The translations under genes were made by a program, and so were the position numbers. DNA of 54,934 bases, from positions 1-54,934 of the forward strand of contig JAHITY010000006.1 in assembly GCA_018817165.1 (NCBI GenBank). Reading direction: 5' to 3'. This DNA is from Candidatus Omnitrophota bacterium (GTDB lineage: Bacteria > Omnitrophota > Gorgyraeia > B26-G9). Under the pieces are notes generated by a model. The model saw only the letters and a program-made list of their open reading frames with translations, made no database searches and was not told the origin of the DNA. This document shows, in pieces, positions 14,710-23,714 of this stretch; positions within the stretch are counted from its first letter, which is position 1, and the number at the start of each line of letters is the position of its first letter.

Positions 14710-17415
14710 TTATATTCTCTTTGTATTCTTTCTAAAAATGAGCTTTTGAAGTTCAGCAAATATCATTATAAATAACCCCGCGGCTAAACAAACACAAAAT
14801 TGTTTTAAAGATAATGGCTGAGTTTTAAACACCTTGTTTAAAAAAGGATTATAAATAATTGCCAATTGCAGAATAAAGGTAAGTCCTACTGCCGCCAACA
14901 TTGGTAAATTACTAAAAAATTCCTTTGTGAATATATGGTCTTTTGTTTTTCTAATACTCATAACCAGAGATATCTGACAAAAAGCTATGGTTGAAAAAAC
15001 CATTGTCTGCCATATACGTGAACTAGGATCAAGCTTCCAGAAAAAATAACCAATAGCAATTGAAACAACTCCTATAATAGTACCCATAAAAAGAATCTGT
15101 TTACCTATCCCTCGGGAAAAAACTCCTTCATTTGGAGAAAACGGCGGGCGATTCATAATATCTGACTCTGCTTGTTCATAACCTAAAGCAACCGCAGGCG
15201 CTCCATCTGTCACCAGATTAATCCAAAGGATCTGAATCGGTAAAAGCGGAAGCGGCATGCCAAAAAATGGCCCTATAATCATAACCATTATTTCACCCAT
15301 ATTACCGGTTAAGATATATTTTATAAACTTTCTAATATTATCAAAGATTGTGCGCCCTTCTTTTACTGCCTCAACTATAGTCGCAAAATTATCATCCAGT
15401 AAAACCATATCTGCTGCTTCTTTGGAAACATCAGTACCGGTAATTCCCATTGCTACACCAATATCCGCTGATTTTAAAGCCGGCGCGTCATTTACTCCAT
15501 CACCGGTCATTGATACAATTTCATTATCAGCCTGCAAAGCATCAATAATAATCATTTTATGTTCAGGCGAAACCCGGGCAAATATTGAGACATCCTTTAT
15601 GCATTCCTGTATTTGCTCAGCACTCATTTGACTAAGCTCTTTCCCGGTTAAAAACTTTCCATTTTCCGCCAGCCCTAATTTTTGACCAATTGCTCTTGCT
15701 GTTAAAGGATGATCTCCTGTTATCATCACAACACGAACCCCGGCATTTTTACAAGTCTTTACAGCTTCAATTGCCTCAGGCCTGACCGGATCAATCATAC
15801 AGACCATACCAATAAAGATAAGCTCTTTTTCTTCGCTGTTAATATCAACTTGCTTGAGATCTGGGATAATGCGATAAGCCATACCCAGCACACGAATGCC
15901 CTTAGATGCCTTTTGCTTATTCTCTTCAAGAATTTCTTGTTTTAAAGCATCAGTTAAATCAACTATCTGATCATTAACTATAACCTTGGAACAAACTTCA
16001 ATGAGGCCATCAACAGAGCCTTTAGTAAAGATTAGATTACCTGCTTCAGAGTTTTTATAAGCAAGATCAAATACTCCCTTTAGCCCATCAGAAATAGATT
16101 TAACAGCATGCAGCGTACTCATCCTCTTGCGATCAGAATCAAATGGATATTCAGCTAATCTTTGAATAAATCGCTCCGCATCGTTTTTAACAATTGCCCC
16201 TTTTTCCGCAGCAATAACCAGCGCACCTTCTGTAGGGTCCCCAATCGCTGTTTTTTCATTCTTTTCGGATTTTGTTATCACCGCATCATTACAAAGAGCA
16301 GCGCAAAGCAAACAAAGCCGTGCTGCAGGATAAAGATTTGGGTCTTGGGCTATTTCATCAATATTCAGTTTTTTATCTGTCATTAAAATATCTGTTACCG
16401 TCATTTCATTTTTAGTCAGAGTCCCGGTTTTATCACTGCATATAACTGTAACACTCCCTAATGTCTCAACAGCCGGAAGATTTCTGATCAAAGCTTTTCT
16501 TTTGAACATTCTTCTTGCTCCTAAAGCCAAGGAGATTGTCACAACTGCCGGCAATCCTTCGGGAATTGCCGCAACAGCTAAGCTTATAGCTGTCATGAAT
16601 ATTTCTTTTACTCCAAGGCCCCGGAAATAACAAATCACCGCTACAACTCCAATTAAAATGAGCGCAAAATAGGCAAGTTTTATTCCAAGCTTCGCCAAGC
16701 GTTTCTGAAGCGGAGTTTTCTCATCTTCTACATCTTGAAGCATGGAAGCAATCTTTCCCAATTCTGTTTTCATGCCAATACCGGTAACTACCGCTTCTGC
16801 TCTTCCATAGGTGACAATCGTCCCCATATATACCATATTTTTACGATCAGCAAGCGCAATATCAGCTTTATCCATCACTTTATCGGTTTTTTCAACAGGT
16901 TCGGACTCTCCGGTCAAAGCAGCTTCCTGCACTTTAAGATTAGCGCAGGCAATTATCCTCGCATCAGCAGGAATAAGATTACCCGCTTCCATAACAATAA
17001 TATCTCCAGGCAATATCTCTTTAGCGGGTATTGTTTTTTCTACTTGATCCCGTCGCACTCTGGCATTCGGCTGAGCCATTTTTTTTAAAGCCGACATTGC
17101 TCTTGCGGCATTAAATTCCTGCCAAAAACCAAGCACAGTATTAAGCACCACAATAATCAGAATAACAAATGCATCAATTGCTTCATGAAGAAAAAAAGAA
17201 ATAGCAGCAGCTGCGATTAAAATCAGCACCATTACTTCTTTTAACTGATCAAATATAATCGCTAAAACAGTCTTAGCTGCTTTTTCTTTTAAAGCATTAG
17301 ACCCATATTTTGCCCTAAGAGAGATCAAAGAACTCTCAGCTAAACCATTCTTTTGTTCTACATTAAAACTTTCTAAAACAGCCTGTTTAGTTTTGTAAAA
17401 AAAGTTTTCTCCCAT
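14710..17415 (-). CDS. Calcium-translocating P-type ATPase (P2A/PacL type)
   Basis: A 901-residue ion pump of the SERCA-like group. Seen in order: actuator motif TGES (168-171), the M4 signature PEGLP (285-289, whose Glu is a Ca2+ ligand in SERCA), the phosphorylated Asp in DKTGT (D328), the hinge GDGVNDAP, and an M6 LWINLVTDGAPA with Asn and Asp in ligand positions. Ten membrane segments are expected. Substrate Ca2+ is inferred from PEGLP and M6; Mn2+ transport by close relatives cannot be excluded. Two promoters of one shared type lie upstream (near 17472 and 17571). It probably exports Ca2+ from the cytoplasm. Confidence 0.9.
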   Translation of the reverse strand: MGENFFYKTKQAVLESFNVEQKNGLAESSLISLRAKYGSNALKEKAAKTVLAIIFDQLKEVMVLILIAAAAISFFLHEAIDAFVILIIVVLNTVLGFWQEFNAARAMSALKKMAQPNARVRRDQVEKTIPAKEILPGDIIVMEAGNLIPADARIIACANLKVQEAALTGESEPVEKTDKVMDKADIALADRKNMVYMGTIVTYGRAEAVVTGIGMKTELGKIASMLQDVEDEKTPLQKRLAKLGIKLAYFALILIGVVAVICYFRGLGVKEIFMTAISLAVAAIPEGLPAVVTISLALGARRMFKRKALIRNLPAVETLGSVTVICSDKTGTLTKNEMTVTDILMTDKKLNIDEIAQDPNLYPAARLCLLCAALCNDAVITKSEKNEKTAIGDPTEGALVIAAEKGAIVKNDAERFIQRLAEYPFDSDRKRMSTLHAVKSISDGLKGVFDLAYKNSEAGNLIFTKGSVDGLIEVCSKVIVNDQIVDLTDALKQEILEENKQKASKGIRVLGMAYRIIPDLKQVDINSEEKELIFIGMVCMIDPVRPEAIEAVKTCKNAGVRVVMITGDHPLTARAIGQKLGLAENGKFLTGKELSQMSAEQIQECIKDVSIFARVSPEHKMIIIDALQADNEIVSMTGDGVNDAPALKSADIGVAMGITGTDVSKEAADMVLLDDNFATIVEAVKEGRTIFDNIRKFIKYILTGNMGEIMVMIIGPFFGMPLPLLPIQILWINLVTDGAPAVALGYEQAESDIMNRPPFSPNEGVFSRGIGKQILFMGTIIGVVSIAIGYFFWKLDPSSRIWQTMVFSTIAFCQISLVMSIRKTKDHIFTKEFFSNLPMLAAVGLTFILQLAIIYNPFLNKVFKTQPLSLKQFCVCLAAGLFIMIFAELQKLIFRKNTKRI

Positions 17416-17471
17416 ATTTTGTCTCTATTTCCTTGATTTTATAAATTAAAAAATGATTAACTGGTAAGCAT

Positions 17472-17500
17472 ATTGTATAATTAAATATAAATTTAGGCAA
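17472..17500 (-). promoter_or_regulatory. TTGCCTAA/TACAAT promoter, copy 1 (Ca2+ ATPase, proximal)
   Basis: On the minus strand TTGCCT (17500-17495), a 17-base spacer, then TACAAT (17477-17472) within TATACAATA. It is one of five copies with identical spacing in this window and lies about 57 bases before the ATPase start. Confidence 0.65.
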
Positions 17501-17570
17501 GCAAACCCAATGTATTATCTTAATACAATGTAGAGCAAACGCACCCATAGAATGTTTTAATAGTACGTTT

Positions 17571-17599
17571 ATTGTATATCGATACAGATGTTTAGGCAA
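17571..17599 (-). promoter_or_regulatory. TTGCCTAA/TACAAT promoter, copy 2 (Ca2+ ATPase, distal)
   Basis: TTGCCT (17599-17594), a 17-base spacer and TACAAT (17576-17571). It lies 99 bases upstream of copy 1, so the Ca2+ ATPase may have tandem promoters. Confidence 0.6.
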
Positions 17600-17626
17600 A
17601 TATTGGCTAAAAACCTTTATTATTAA

Positions 17627-17686
17627 TTTTATATTTATTTTTATATTTATTTTTATATTTATTTTTATATTTATTTTTATATTTAT
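17627..17686. repeat. Five perfect copies of a 12-base AT repeat
   Basis: TTTTATATTTAT repeats five times without change. The stop codon of the antiporter gene lies inside the last copy, so slippage here could change the protein's C-terminus (currently YYIKKEK) as well as the spacing to the promoter next door. Confidence 0.9.
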
Positions 17687-19404
17687 TTTTCTTTTTTAAT
17701 ATAATAATCTTGAAAAGCTTCCCGGACTATATCCCAAAGCCGCGGTTGATCAACATCTTTCAGCATATTATCACGCACTCTCACATTACTCATCACAGTT
17801 GCGATACCCCTTAAAATCTGCAATTGGATACAATCACTATCCTGAGAAGTGAGGATCAAGAATATAAGAGTTGTCTTATTCCCATCAATAGAGTTCCAAT
17901 CTATACCTTTTTTTGAACGCCCTAAAACGATAATCGGATGCAGCAAGTCCGGTAAGCGGGCATGCGGAATTGCTATCCCATTCTCAAGCGCTGTCCCAAT
18001 AGAATTTTCACGGCTCATTACAGCTGTATAGCTTTCTTCTTTGTCTATCAAATTATCTTGCTCTGCGACTAATTCGATTAACTCTCTGATCGCAGTATCT
18101 CTTTGACTTGCTTTTAATTCAGGGACTATTGCTCTCTTATTAAAAAACTCTGTTATATTTATCTCCTTACGTTTTTTTAAAGCATGAAACATCCACGGTC
18201 CAATAATCACTGAAGAAAAGATAGCACCAAAAACAATCGCTACAAATACCGGCTCTTTTATCAATCCATATTCCAAGGCAAGTATTCCCACAACAATCTG
18301 CATCTCTCCTCCCGGAGTATGCGCGATTGCTATAAGTGACCTATTCACTCTCGGATGATCAGTAAAAGTCACACCTAACCAAGCCCCAAGATATCGACCG
18401 ACGATTCCGATAATTGTAATAAACGCGATAAGAAACCAATCAAGATTATTTAAAAAATCAATTTTAATCCCAATGTTAGCAAAAAACAAAGGAATAAATA
18501 TTGCATGAACCATTTGGGAAATCACATTACGGGTTTTATCAGATAAAGCTTTTGCCTCTCCGACCATTATTCCAGCAATAAAAAAACCAAATAAAGCATG
18601 TATGCCTATTTTAAGTGTAATTGCTCCGCAAACAGCACCTAAAATACAAATGAATGTAAGCGACGATCCTGGTTCTGGCATTTTTAACTCTTGGATCTTT
18701 TTAATAAAAAAATTAGTTAAATACTTGCCGCCAGTCAAACAAAAAACACTAAACAAAACTGTCGAAATCAAGACAATACTAACACTAACAATATTAAACA
18801 CAGCAGATGTTACAACTCCCAAAACAAGCGTGAATATCGCCCAACCAATAATATCATTAAGCGAAAGCGCTCCCATTATTAAAAAACCGACATCAGTCTT
18901 ATGAAGATTCAGATCTTGTAAAACACGCGCGGTAACAGGCAATGCGCTTATTGTCATAATCGTCGCGATAAAAAGCGAAAATAAATACTTTTGGCTAGGA
19001 TCTACAAGATATTCTGATGATAAAAACAATGCCGGAACAAAAGCAATAACCATCGGAATAATAACATCCGTTATAGAAATAGTAAGCGCCTGTCCTCTCT
19101 GCCTCCACGCGCTTGAGAAATCCATTTCTAACCCGGTTTTTAACAAGAAAAAAAGAATACCAAACCAAGCAACAGTCTCAAGCATATTCTGCTGAATTAA
19201 ATCATGAGGGAAAATCCAATTAAATACCGCTGGAGACAAGCGGCCTAAAATAGTCGGCCCAAGTAAAATACCGGTAAGGATTTCCGCTGTAATAGTCGGC
19301 TGTTTCCACCTGCGGAATAATTCTCCGAATCCTCGAGCAAATATCCAAAGTAACGATATTTGTATTAAAAATATAAAAATGTTTTGCTCATTCAAATAAT
19401 GCAT
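17683..19404 (-). CDS. CPA2-type cation:proton antiporter fused to a PTS EIIA domain
   Basis: A 573-residue protein. The first ~400 residues form about 12 membrane helices of the KefB/NapA-like CPA2 family (AEILTGILLGPTILGR, LLKTGLEMDF, FFANIGIKID). The last ~150 residues are a fructose-type PTS EIIA domain with the phosphorylatable His in GIAIPHARL and the usual FLILTSQDSDCIQLQILRGIA. Such fusions are known among antiporters; phosphorylation or sugar state may control ion flux (inference). No EI, HPr or sugar EIIBC gene is in the window. The stop lies in a 12-base tandem repeat. A shared-type promoter lies about 145 bases upstream. Confidence 0.85.
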   Translation of the reverse strand: MHYLNEQNIFIFLIQISLLWIFARGFGELFRRWKQPTITAEILTGILLGPTILGRLSPAVFNWIFPHDLIQQNMLETVAWFGILFFLLKTGLEMDFSSAWRQRGQALTISITDVIIPMVIAFVPALFLSSEYLVDPSQKYLFSLFIATIMTISALPVTARVLQDLNLHKTDVGFLIMGALSLNDIIGWAIFTLVLGVVTSAVFNIVSVSIVLISTVLFSVFCLTGGKYLTNFFIKKIQELKMPEPGSSLTFICILGAVCGAITLKIGIHALFGFFIAGIMVGEAKALSDKTRNVISQMVHAIFIPLFFANIGIKIDFLNNLDWFLIAFITIIGIVGRYLGAWLGVTFTDHPRVNRSLIAIAHTPGGEMQIVVGILALEYGLIKEPVFVAIVFGAIFSSVIIGPWMFHALKKRKEINITEFFNKRAIVPELKASQRDTAIRELIELVAEQDNLIDKEESYTAVMSRENSIGTALENGIAIPHARLPDLLHPIIVLGRSKKGIDWNSIDGNKTTLIFLILTSQDSDCIQLQILRGIATVMSNVRVRDNMLKDVDQPRLWDIVREAFQDYYIKKEK

Positions 19405-19546
19405 TATAGTGTGTGCTCCATTAAAAAGTTTGACTTATTCCCCTTAACATTTTCATTGGTTAGCCTTTTTTCCAAATCTTCTCGAGTAAAAGAACCCATT
19501 CGGCAAACGAATATTTTCATAAAAAAGCTTTTTCCATATTGGATAC

Positions 19547-19575
19547 ATTGTATATCGAGAAGGGATTTTAGGCAA
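19547..19575 (-). promoter_or_regulatory. TTGCCTAA/TACAAT promoter, copy 3 (antiporter-EIIA)
   Basis: TTGCCT (19575-19570), a 17-base spacer and TACAAT (19552-19547) within TATACAATG, upstream of the antiporter gene. Bases 19405-19671 hold no gene. Confidence 0.65.
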
Positions 19576-19671
19576 GGAATTACAAGACAAAAACAGATGT
19601 TTTTATATCGCGCTCTCGACCAGACTTACTGACTTCAAAACAGACTTATTTTAAGCCCTGACCAATTTTTT

Positions 19672-20259
19672 TCATTCAATACTAATATCATATTTATCTA
19701 AAAGGCCAACAATCCCTTCTAATGAAAATTTTGCTTTTTTAATCCGATTTATCACTGGGTTAATTGAATAATTGGATGCTGTCCTCAAATCTGCTTTTTC
19801 TAAATTTGTCCGTTCAAAGACGGCTCGAGTTAAGTCGCATTGCTGAAAAACAGCTTGGGTTAAATTAGATTCAGTAAAATCAACATCATCCAATTGCGAT
19901 TCTTTAAACTGAGTCTTCTGTAATTTGGTTTTATAAAAAGTAGAGTGTTTAAGCTGACATTTTTCAAAACCAAAAGCCAAACCAAATTGATTACAGTCTT
20001 CAAATCTTAAACCCAGCATTTTACATTCCTTAAACTGCACATCTCTAAATGCGGTTTTGTTTAATTTAACTAAACTTAAATTGCAATTAACAAACCTGCA
20101 CTTTGCGAATTCTCGATCAATTAAATCAGAGCTAGAAAAATCACAGTTGATAAACCTGCAACTTTCATACTCTCCTTTACTTAAAAAATTCTGAGTATAA
20201 TCTAAATTCTTAAAAGTTTGTCCTTCTATAAACATATCGTCCATAACAGGGTATACCAA
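19672..20259 (-). CDS. Pentapeptide-repeat protein
   Basis: A 195-residue protein built mostly of A(D/N)LXX-type pentapeptides (CRFINCDFSSSDL, VDFTESNLTQAVFQQCDLTRAVFERTNLEKADLR), expected to form a right-handed four-sided beta helix. It ends with a short helical tail (NRIKKAKFSLEGIVGLLDKYDI) typical of a cytoplasmic subfamily. No signal peptide is seen. Some relatives (Qnr, MfpA) mimic DNA and protect gyrase, but nothing here shows that this one does. It stands alone between the antiporter and an acetyltransferase. Confidence 0.85.
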   Translation of the reverse strand: MVYPVMDDMFIEGQTFKNLDYTQNFLSKGEYESCRFINCDFSSSDLIDREFAKCRFVNCNLSLVKLNKTAFRDVQFKECKMLGLRFEDCNQFGLAFGFEKCQLKHSTFYKTKLQKTQFKESQLDDVDFTESNLTQAVFQQCDLTRAVFERTNLEKADLRTASNYSINPVINRIKKAKFSLEGIVGLLDKYDISIE

Positions 20260-20322
20260 TCTTTATCCTGGTATTAAGTTATACTAAGTACATAACTTGC
20301 AATTTTATACCCAGTTAAAAAT

Positions 20323-20847
20323 TCATTTGGGTTTTAATTCCAATGTTGTATATTTTTCCATTTTATAATCATCAAATTTTATCCCATTACCAAAATCTCT
20401 CTCAATTAAACCTAGATTATTAAAGCCTAATCGCTCATAAGCCTTGATCGCGCTCTGATTTTTAGAAAAAACCGTAAGCGTAATTTTTGATAATTTATTG
20501 TCTTTACACACCTCTTCCAAGTACTTTATGACTTGTTTGCCTAAACCTTTGCCCCTTTGACTTGCAATAATATATATTTTACTTAAAAACAGTTCTTTCT
20601 TCGCTTCAGCTAATTTGTAAGCAAAATATCCTGACTGGAAACCTTTATCTTGTATAAAATAATACAAATACCCCTCTTGTATTTGGTTTAAAATCGCTTG
20701 TTTTGACTGAAGACTATTAATTAAATACTCAAGAATTTCCGGCTCGATCATTGCTCCAAAATGACTTTGCCAAATATCCTTAGCCAAATCAGCTAAAACT
20801 TTAATTTGATTTTGAGTAATAACCTGGATATACATATCATTATTCAT
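20323..20847 (-). CDS. GNAT-family N-acetyltransferase
   Basis: A 174-residue acetyltransferase. The acetyl-CoA-binding motif A is SQRGKGLGKQVIKYLEE, preceded by the beta strand FLSKIYII. A typical C-terminal motif follows: KNQSAIKAYERLGF. The substrate is unknown; relatives acetylate amino groups of small molecules or protein N-termini. It lies 69 bases upstream of treY's end on the same strand but is not tightly linked to it. Confidence 0.88.
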   Translation of the reverse strand: MNNDMYIQVITQNQIKVLADLAKDIWQSHFGAMIEPEILEYLINSLQSKQAILNQIQEGYLYYFIQDKGFQSGYFAYKLAEAKKELFLSKIYIIASQRGKGLGKQVIKYLEEVCKDNKLSKITLTVFSKNQSAIKAYERLGFNNLGLIERDFGNGIKFDDYKMEKYTTLELKPK

Positions 20848-20915
20848 ATGAATATATTTCTGCGGATAAAAGAAATGCCAATTAAAATTTGCCTAACATA
20901 AGAACATAGCCTATT

Positions 20916-23714
20916 CTAAGCTTTATCTTTCTGACTGGATAATAAAGCCACTGGAAAATATTTCAATACATCTCCCAGATAAATGCCGCCTTGAACCTTA
21001 AGCTTTTGAGAGGTGATTATATCTTCCCATTGACTTTGTTTTTGAAATGGCAGAACAATCCGCGTATCTTTCCAAACTTCAGAACCAAAAGGATATCCGC
21101 CCGGTTCAACAAACTTTGTATAAAACCGCGGAGCAATTGTTATTGTTTTATTTTCATTTTTTTGGCGCATAAACGCTATCACACAATCAGCGAATTCTCC
21201 CTCCACAGCAAGCGGAATATATTCCCCTTCTTGGAATAGCTTAATCGCTTTTTGTCGAAAATGGAGTAATCGGTGAATCAAAAATAGCTTGATTCTGCCG
21301 TCTTCTTTGCCGGAATATAGTTCTTCCAGCAAAGCCAATATATTCTCCGGAATTTTTCGAGCAATATAATCTATATGCTTATCCAATGTTTTAAAATCAA
21401 CCGGCCTTCGATTATCAGGGTCCACCAAACTTAAGTCCCATAATTCTGTTCCCTGATAAAAATCAGGTGTTCCCGGGCTTGTCATCTTAAGGATTACTTG
21501 AGAAAGAGAGTTTAGCATTCCAAAAAAAGCTATTTTTTTCTGAAATGGAATAAATACCCTCAAAAACGGATTATCCTCAAATGGAACCAGTATTTTTTCG
21601 ATAAAAGATACAAATTCTCTTTCATATTCTTCATCAGGTTCTATCCACGCGGTATGCACCTTTGCTTCTCTAACCGCTTTAACGCTATACTGCTTAATTC
21701 TATCCACATAATTTTCTTCAAACTTAAAAGGAAATGTTCCTAAAAGTGTCTGATAAAGAAAATATTCATCATTGGCAGTAGGGATAACTTTATTACTTGC
21801 CTGGTTTTTCTTTGCTTTATTCAGCTTTGTCCATTGCTTCAAATTTACTTCCCACTGATCAGCAAATTCCGAAAGGACACTGATACGCATCCTTACATCC
21901 TCACCACGTTTTGTATCATGAGTTGCTGTTGTATTTATACTCAAAGGAGCTGAAGCGTATCTTTGTTTATTAAATTGATGAAACTTTTCAGCTAGACAGC
22001 CAAATCGAATCGGGTCCCCCCCTACCTCATTAAGCGAAATAAGTTTATTGTAGACATAAAACATTGTATCTTCTAATCCCTTTGCCATCAGCGGACCTGT
22101 CTGCTGCTGAAAGATCATTACAAAATGCAGCCACTTATCCTTAACTTCTTCAGTTTGATTGCTATCGTATTGCAATAAAAGAAACTTCTCAATAAAATCA
22201 AACTCATAACGCAGTTCCGGCCTTAGCATTTTTACCTTTTTTAGCGTGTTTAAAATATATTCCTTATCCTGAGCCATATATATTTTTGAATTAATATATG
22301 TCCGATAAATCGGAAAGTGCGCTAAAAGCTCAACAAGCGCCCTGCGTAAAGCATATAAGGTAATATCACGGCCAAATCGATCATGCGAAGATATCTTCTT
22401 TATATACTGAGCGAGATTATCGACATTTCCCGCCATATGTTTACCGATAATCAAACGTTTTTTTTCACAAACAAGCGCTTCATATGATATCCGCAGTTCG
22501 GCATAACGATAATAAAGCCTGCTTATCGCACGTTCATTTTCTTTATCGCAAAAAAACATATTAACCTGTGCTAAAAAATCATACCCGGTTGTACCCTGTA
22601 TCGGCCATTCGCTGGGAATTTTTTCTTCTCCTTCTAATATTTTCTCAATTACAATATATGCCTTCGGCATTGCCTCTCTTAACCATTGCATGTATATTTT
22701 AGGATCATATAGTCCGTCAATATGGTCAACACGCACGCCATCAATATAATTATCATTGTAAAGCTTTATAATTAATTCATGAGTTATATCAAAATTTTTC
22801 CGCTCTTCGACTCTTACCGAAATAAGATCATTCACTGTAAAAAAGCGTCTGTAATTGATCTCTTCAGTCGCGACTTTCCAAAAAGACAAACGAAACATTT
22901 GCTCCGCGATCAGCTCATCAAGCGAATCATAACTATGGCTATCTCCGGGAGCCCCATTAAAATTCTTAAGAGTATCACTCATGATCTTCTGAACAAACTC
23001 GCTTCTCGCGTGCAAATCACTAAGTGCTTGTTTACCATAAAGAGTTTGTTCATAACGGTCTGTTTTACTGTCGATAGATTCAAACGATTCAAAAAAATGC
23101 TTTATCCCGATAAACTCAACTAAATCCTTGTTTAAAGAAGAATCCTCTTTTTCAACCAAAGGAATTAACCGAGATAATACTTTTGAATAAGATTCAACCT
23201 TAAGCGGAAAAAAATGATCATAATATTGAATGCCCAGTCTTTGGTCTCGATACACTAACTGTAATTCTCCAGACTCAAGACATTCAGCATAGAACTTCCC
23301 GAGCACGGGAACTAATACTCGGCCACGTAAATTATCATATGGATGCCCCCAGTCAATATCAAAAAAATCATAATACTGCGAATAGCTTCCATATTCAAAA
23401 ATATCCATAAGAAATTTATTATCATAATGAAAAGCCATGTGATTAGGTACAATATCCTGAATAATCCCTATTCCCGCGCTATGAGCTTCCTGTGATAAAA
23501 GTTTGAATTGCTCCTCGCCGCCTAATTCTTCACTGATTACGCAAGGATCTACAATATCATATCCATGAGTGCTTCCGGGTCTTGCTTTAAATATCGGCGA
23601 TAAGTAAAGGTAAGATATCCCCAATCGCTTAAAATATGGGATTAGTTCCCTAATATTAGCAAAACCAAATAAAGGAGTAAGCTGCAGCCGATAAGTAGAT
23701 ACTGGATTTTCCAT
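20916..23714 (-). CDS. treY: Malto-oligosyltrehalose synthase
   Basis: TreY rearranges the reducing-end alpha-1,4 bond of maltodextrin to alpha-1,1, giving maltooligosyl trehalose. It is 932 residues, in the upper part of the family range. Signatures are the N-terminal STYRLQL, LYLSPIFKARPGSTHGYDI, IVPNHMAF, the catalytic-region VRVDHIDGLYDP, IVIEKIL (acid Glu), TTGYDFL and the C-terminal TATHDTKRGEDVR and SPGTPDFYQG. It is the last gene of the sugar operon and overlaps the GH57 stop (TGATG), so translation is probably coupled. TreZ, its partner enzyme, lies two genes upstream. Confidence 0.95.
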   Translation of the reverse strand: MENPVSTYRLQLTPLFGFANIRELIPYFKRLGISYLYLSPIFKARPGSTHGYDIVDPCVISEELGGEEQFKLLSQEAHSAGIGIIQDIVPNHMAFHYDNKFLMDIFEYGSYSQYYDFFDIDWGHPYDNLRGRVLVPVLGKFYAECLESGELQLVYRDQRLGIQYYDHFFPLKVESYSKVLSRLIPLVEKEDSSLNKDLVEFIGIKHFFESFESIDSKTDRYEQTLYGKQALSDLHARSEFVQKIMSDTLKNFNGAPGDSHSYDSLDELIAEQMFRLSFWKVATEEINYRRFFTVNDLISVRVEERKNFDITHELIIKLYNDNYIDGVRVDHIDGLYDPKIYMQWLREAMPKAYIVIEKILEGEEKIPSEWPIQGTTGYDFLAQVNMFFCDKENERAISRLYYRYAELRISYEALVCEKKRLIIGKHMAGNVDNLAQYIKKISSHDRFGRDITLYALRRALVELLAHFPIYRTYINSKIYMAQDKEYILNTLKKVKMLRPELRYEFDFIEKFLLLQYDSNQTEEVKDKWLHFVMIFQQQTGPLMAKGLEDTMFYVYNKLISLNEVGGDPIRFGCLAEKFHQFNKQRYASAPLSINTTATHDTKRGEDVRMRISVLSEFADQWEVNLKQWTKLNKAKKNQASNKVIPTANDEYFLYQTLLGTFPFKFEENYVDRIKQYSVKAVREAKVHTAWIEPDEEYEREFVSFIEKILVPFEDNPFLRVFIPFQKKIAFFGMLNSLSQVILKMTSPGTPDFYQGTELWDLSLVDPDNRRPVDFKTLDKHIDYIARKIPENILALLEELYSGKEDGRIKLFLIHRLLHFRQKAIKLFQEGEYIPLAVEGEFADCVIAFMRQKNENKTITIAPRFYTKFVEPGGYPFGSEVWKDTRIVLPFQKQSQWEDIITSQKLKVQGGIYLGDVLKYFPVALLSSQKDKA

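Noticed and set aside
16735-17088. 117-codon + strand open frame opposite the Ca2+ ATPase
   Set aside because: It has no recognisable motif or ribosome site and lies wholly within a highly conserved gene on the other strand.
20890-20918. TTGCCTAA on the + strand that looks like the shared promoter type
   Set aside because: The -10 would be TATTCT, not TACAAT, and it would drive antisense transcription into treY with no + strand gene.
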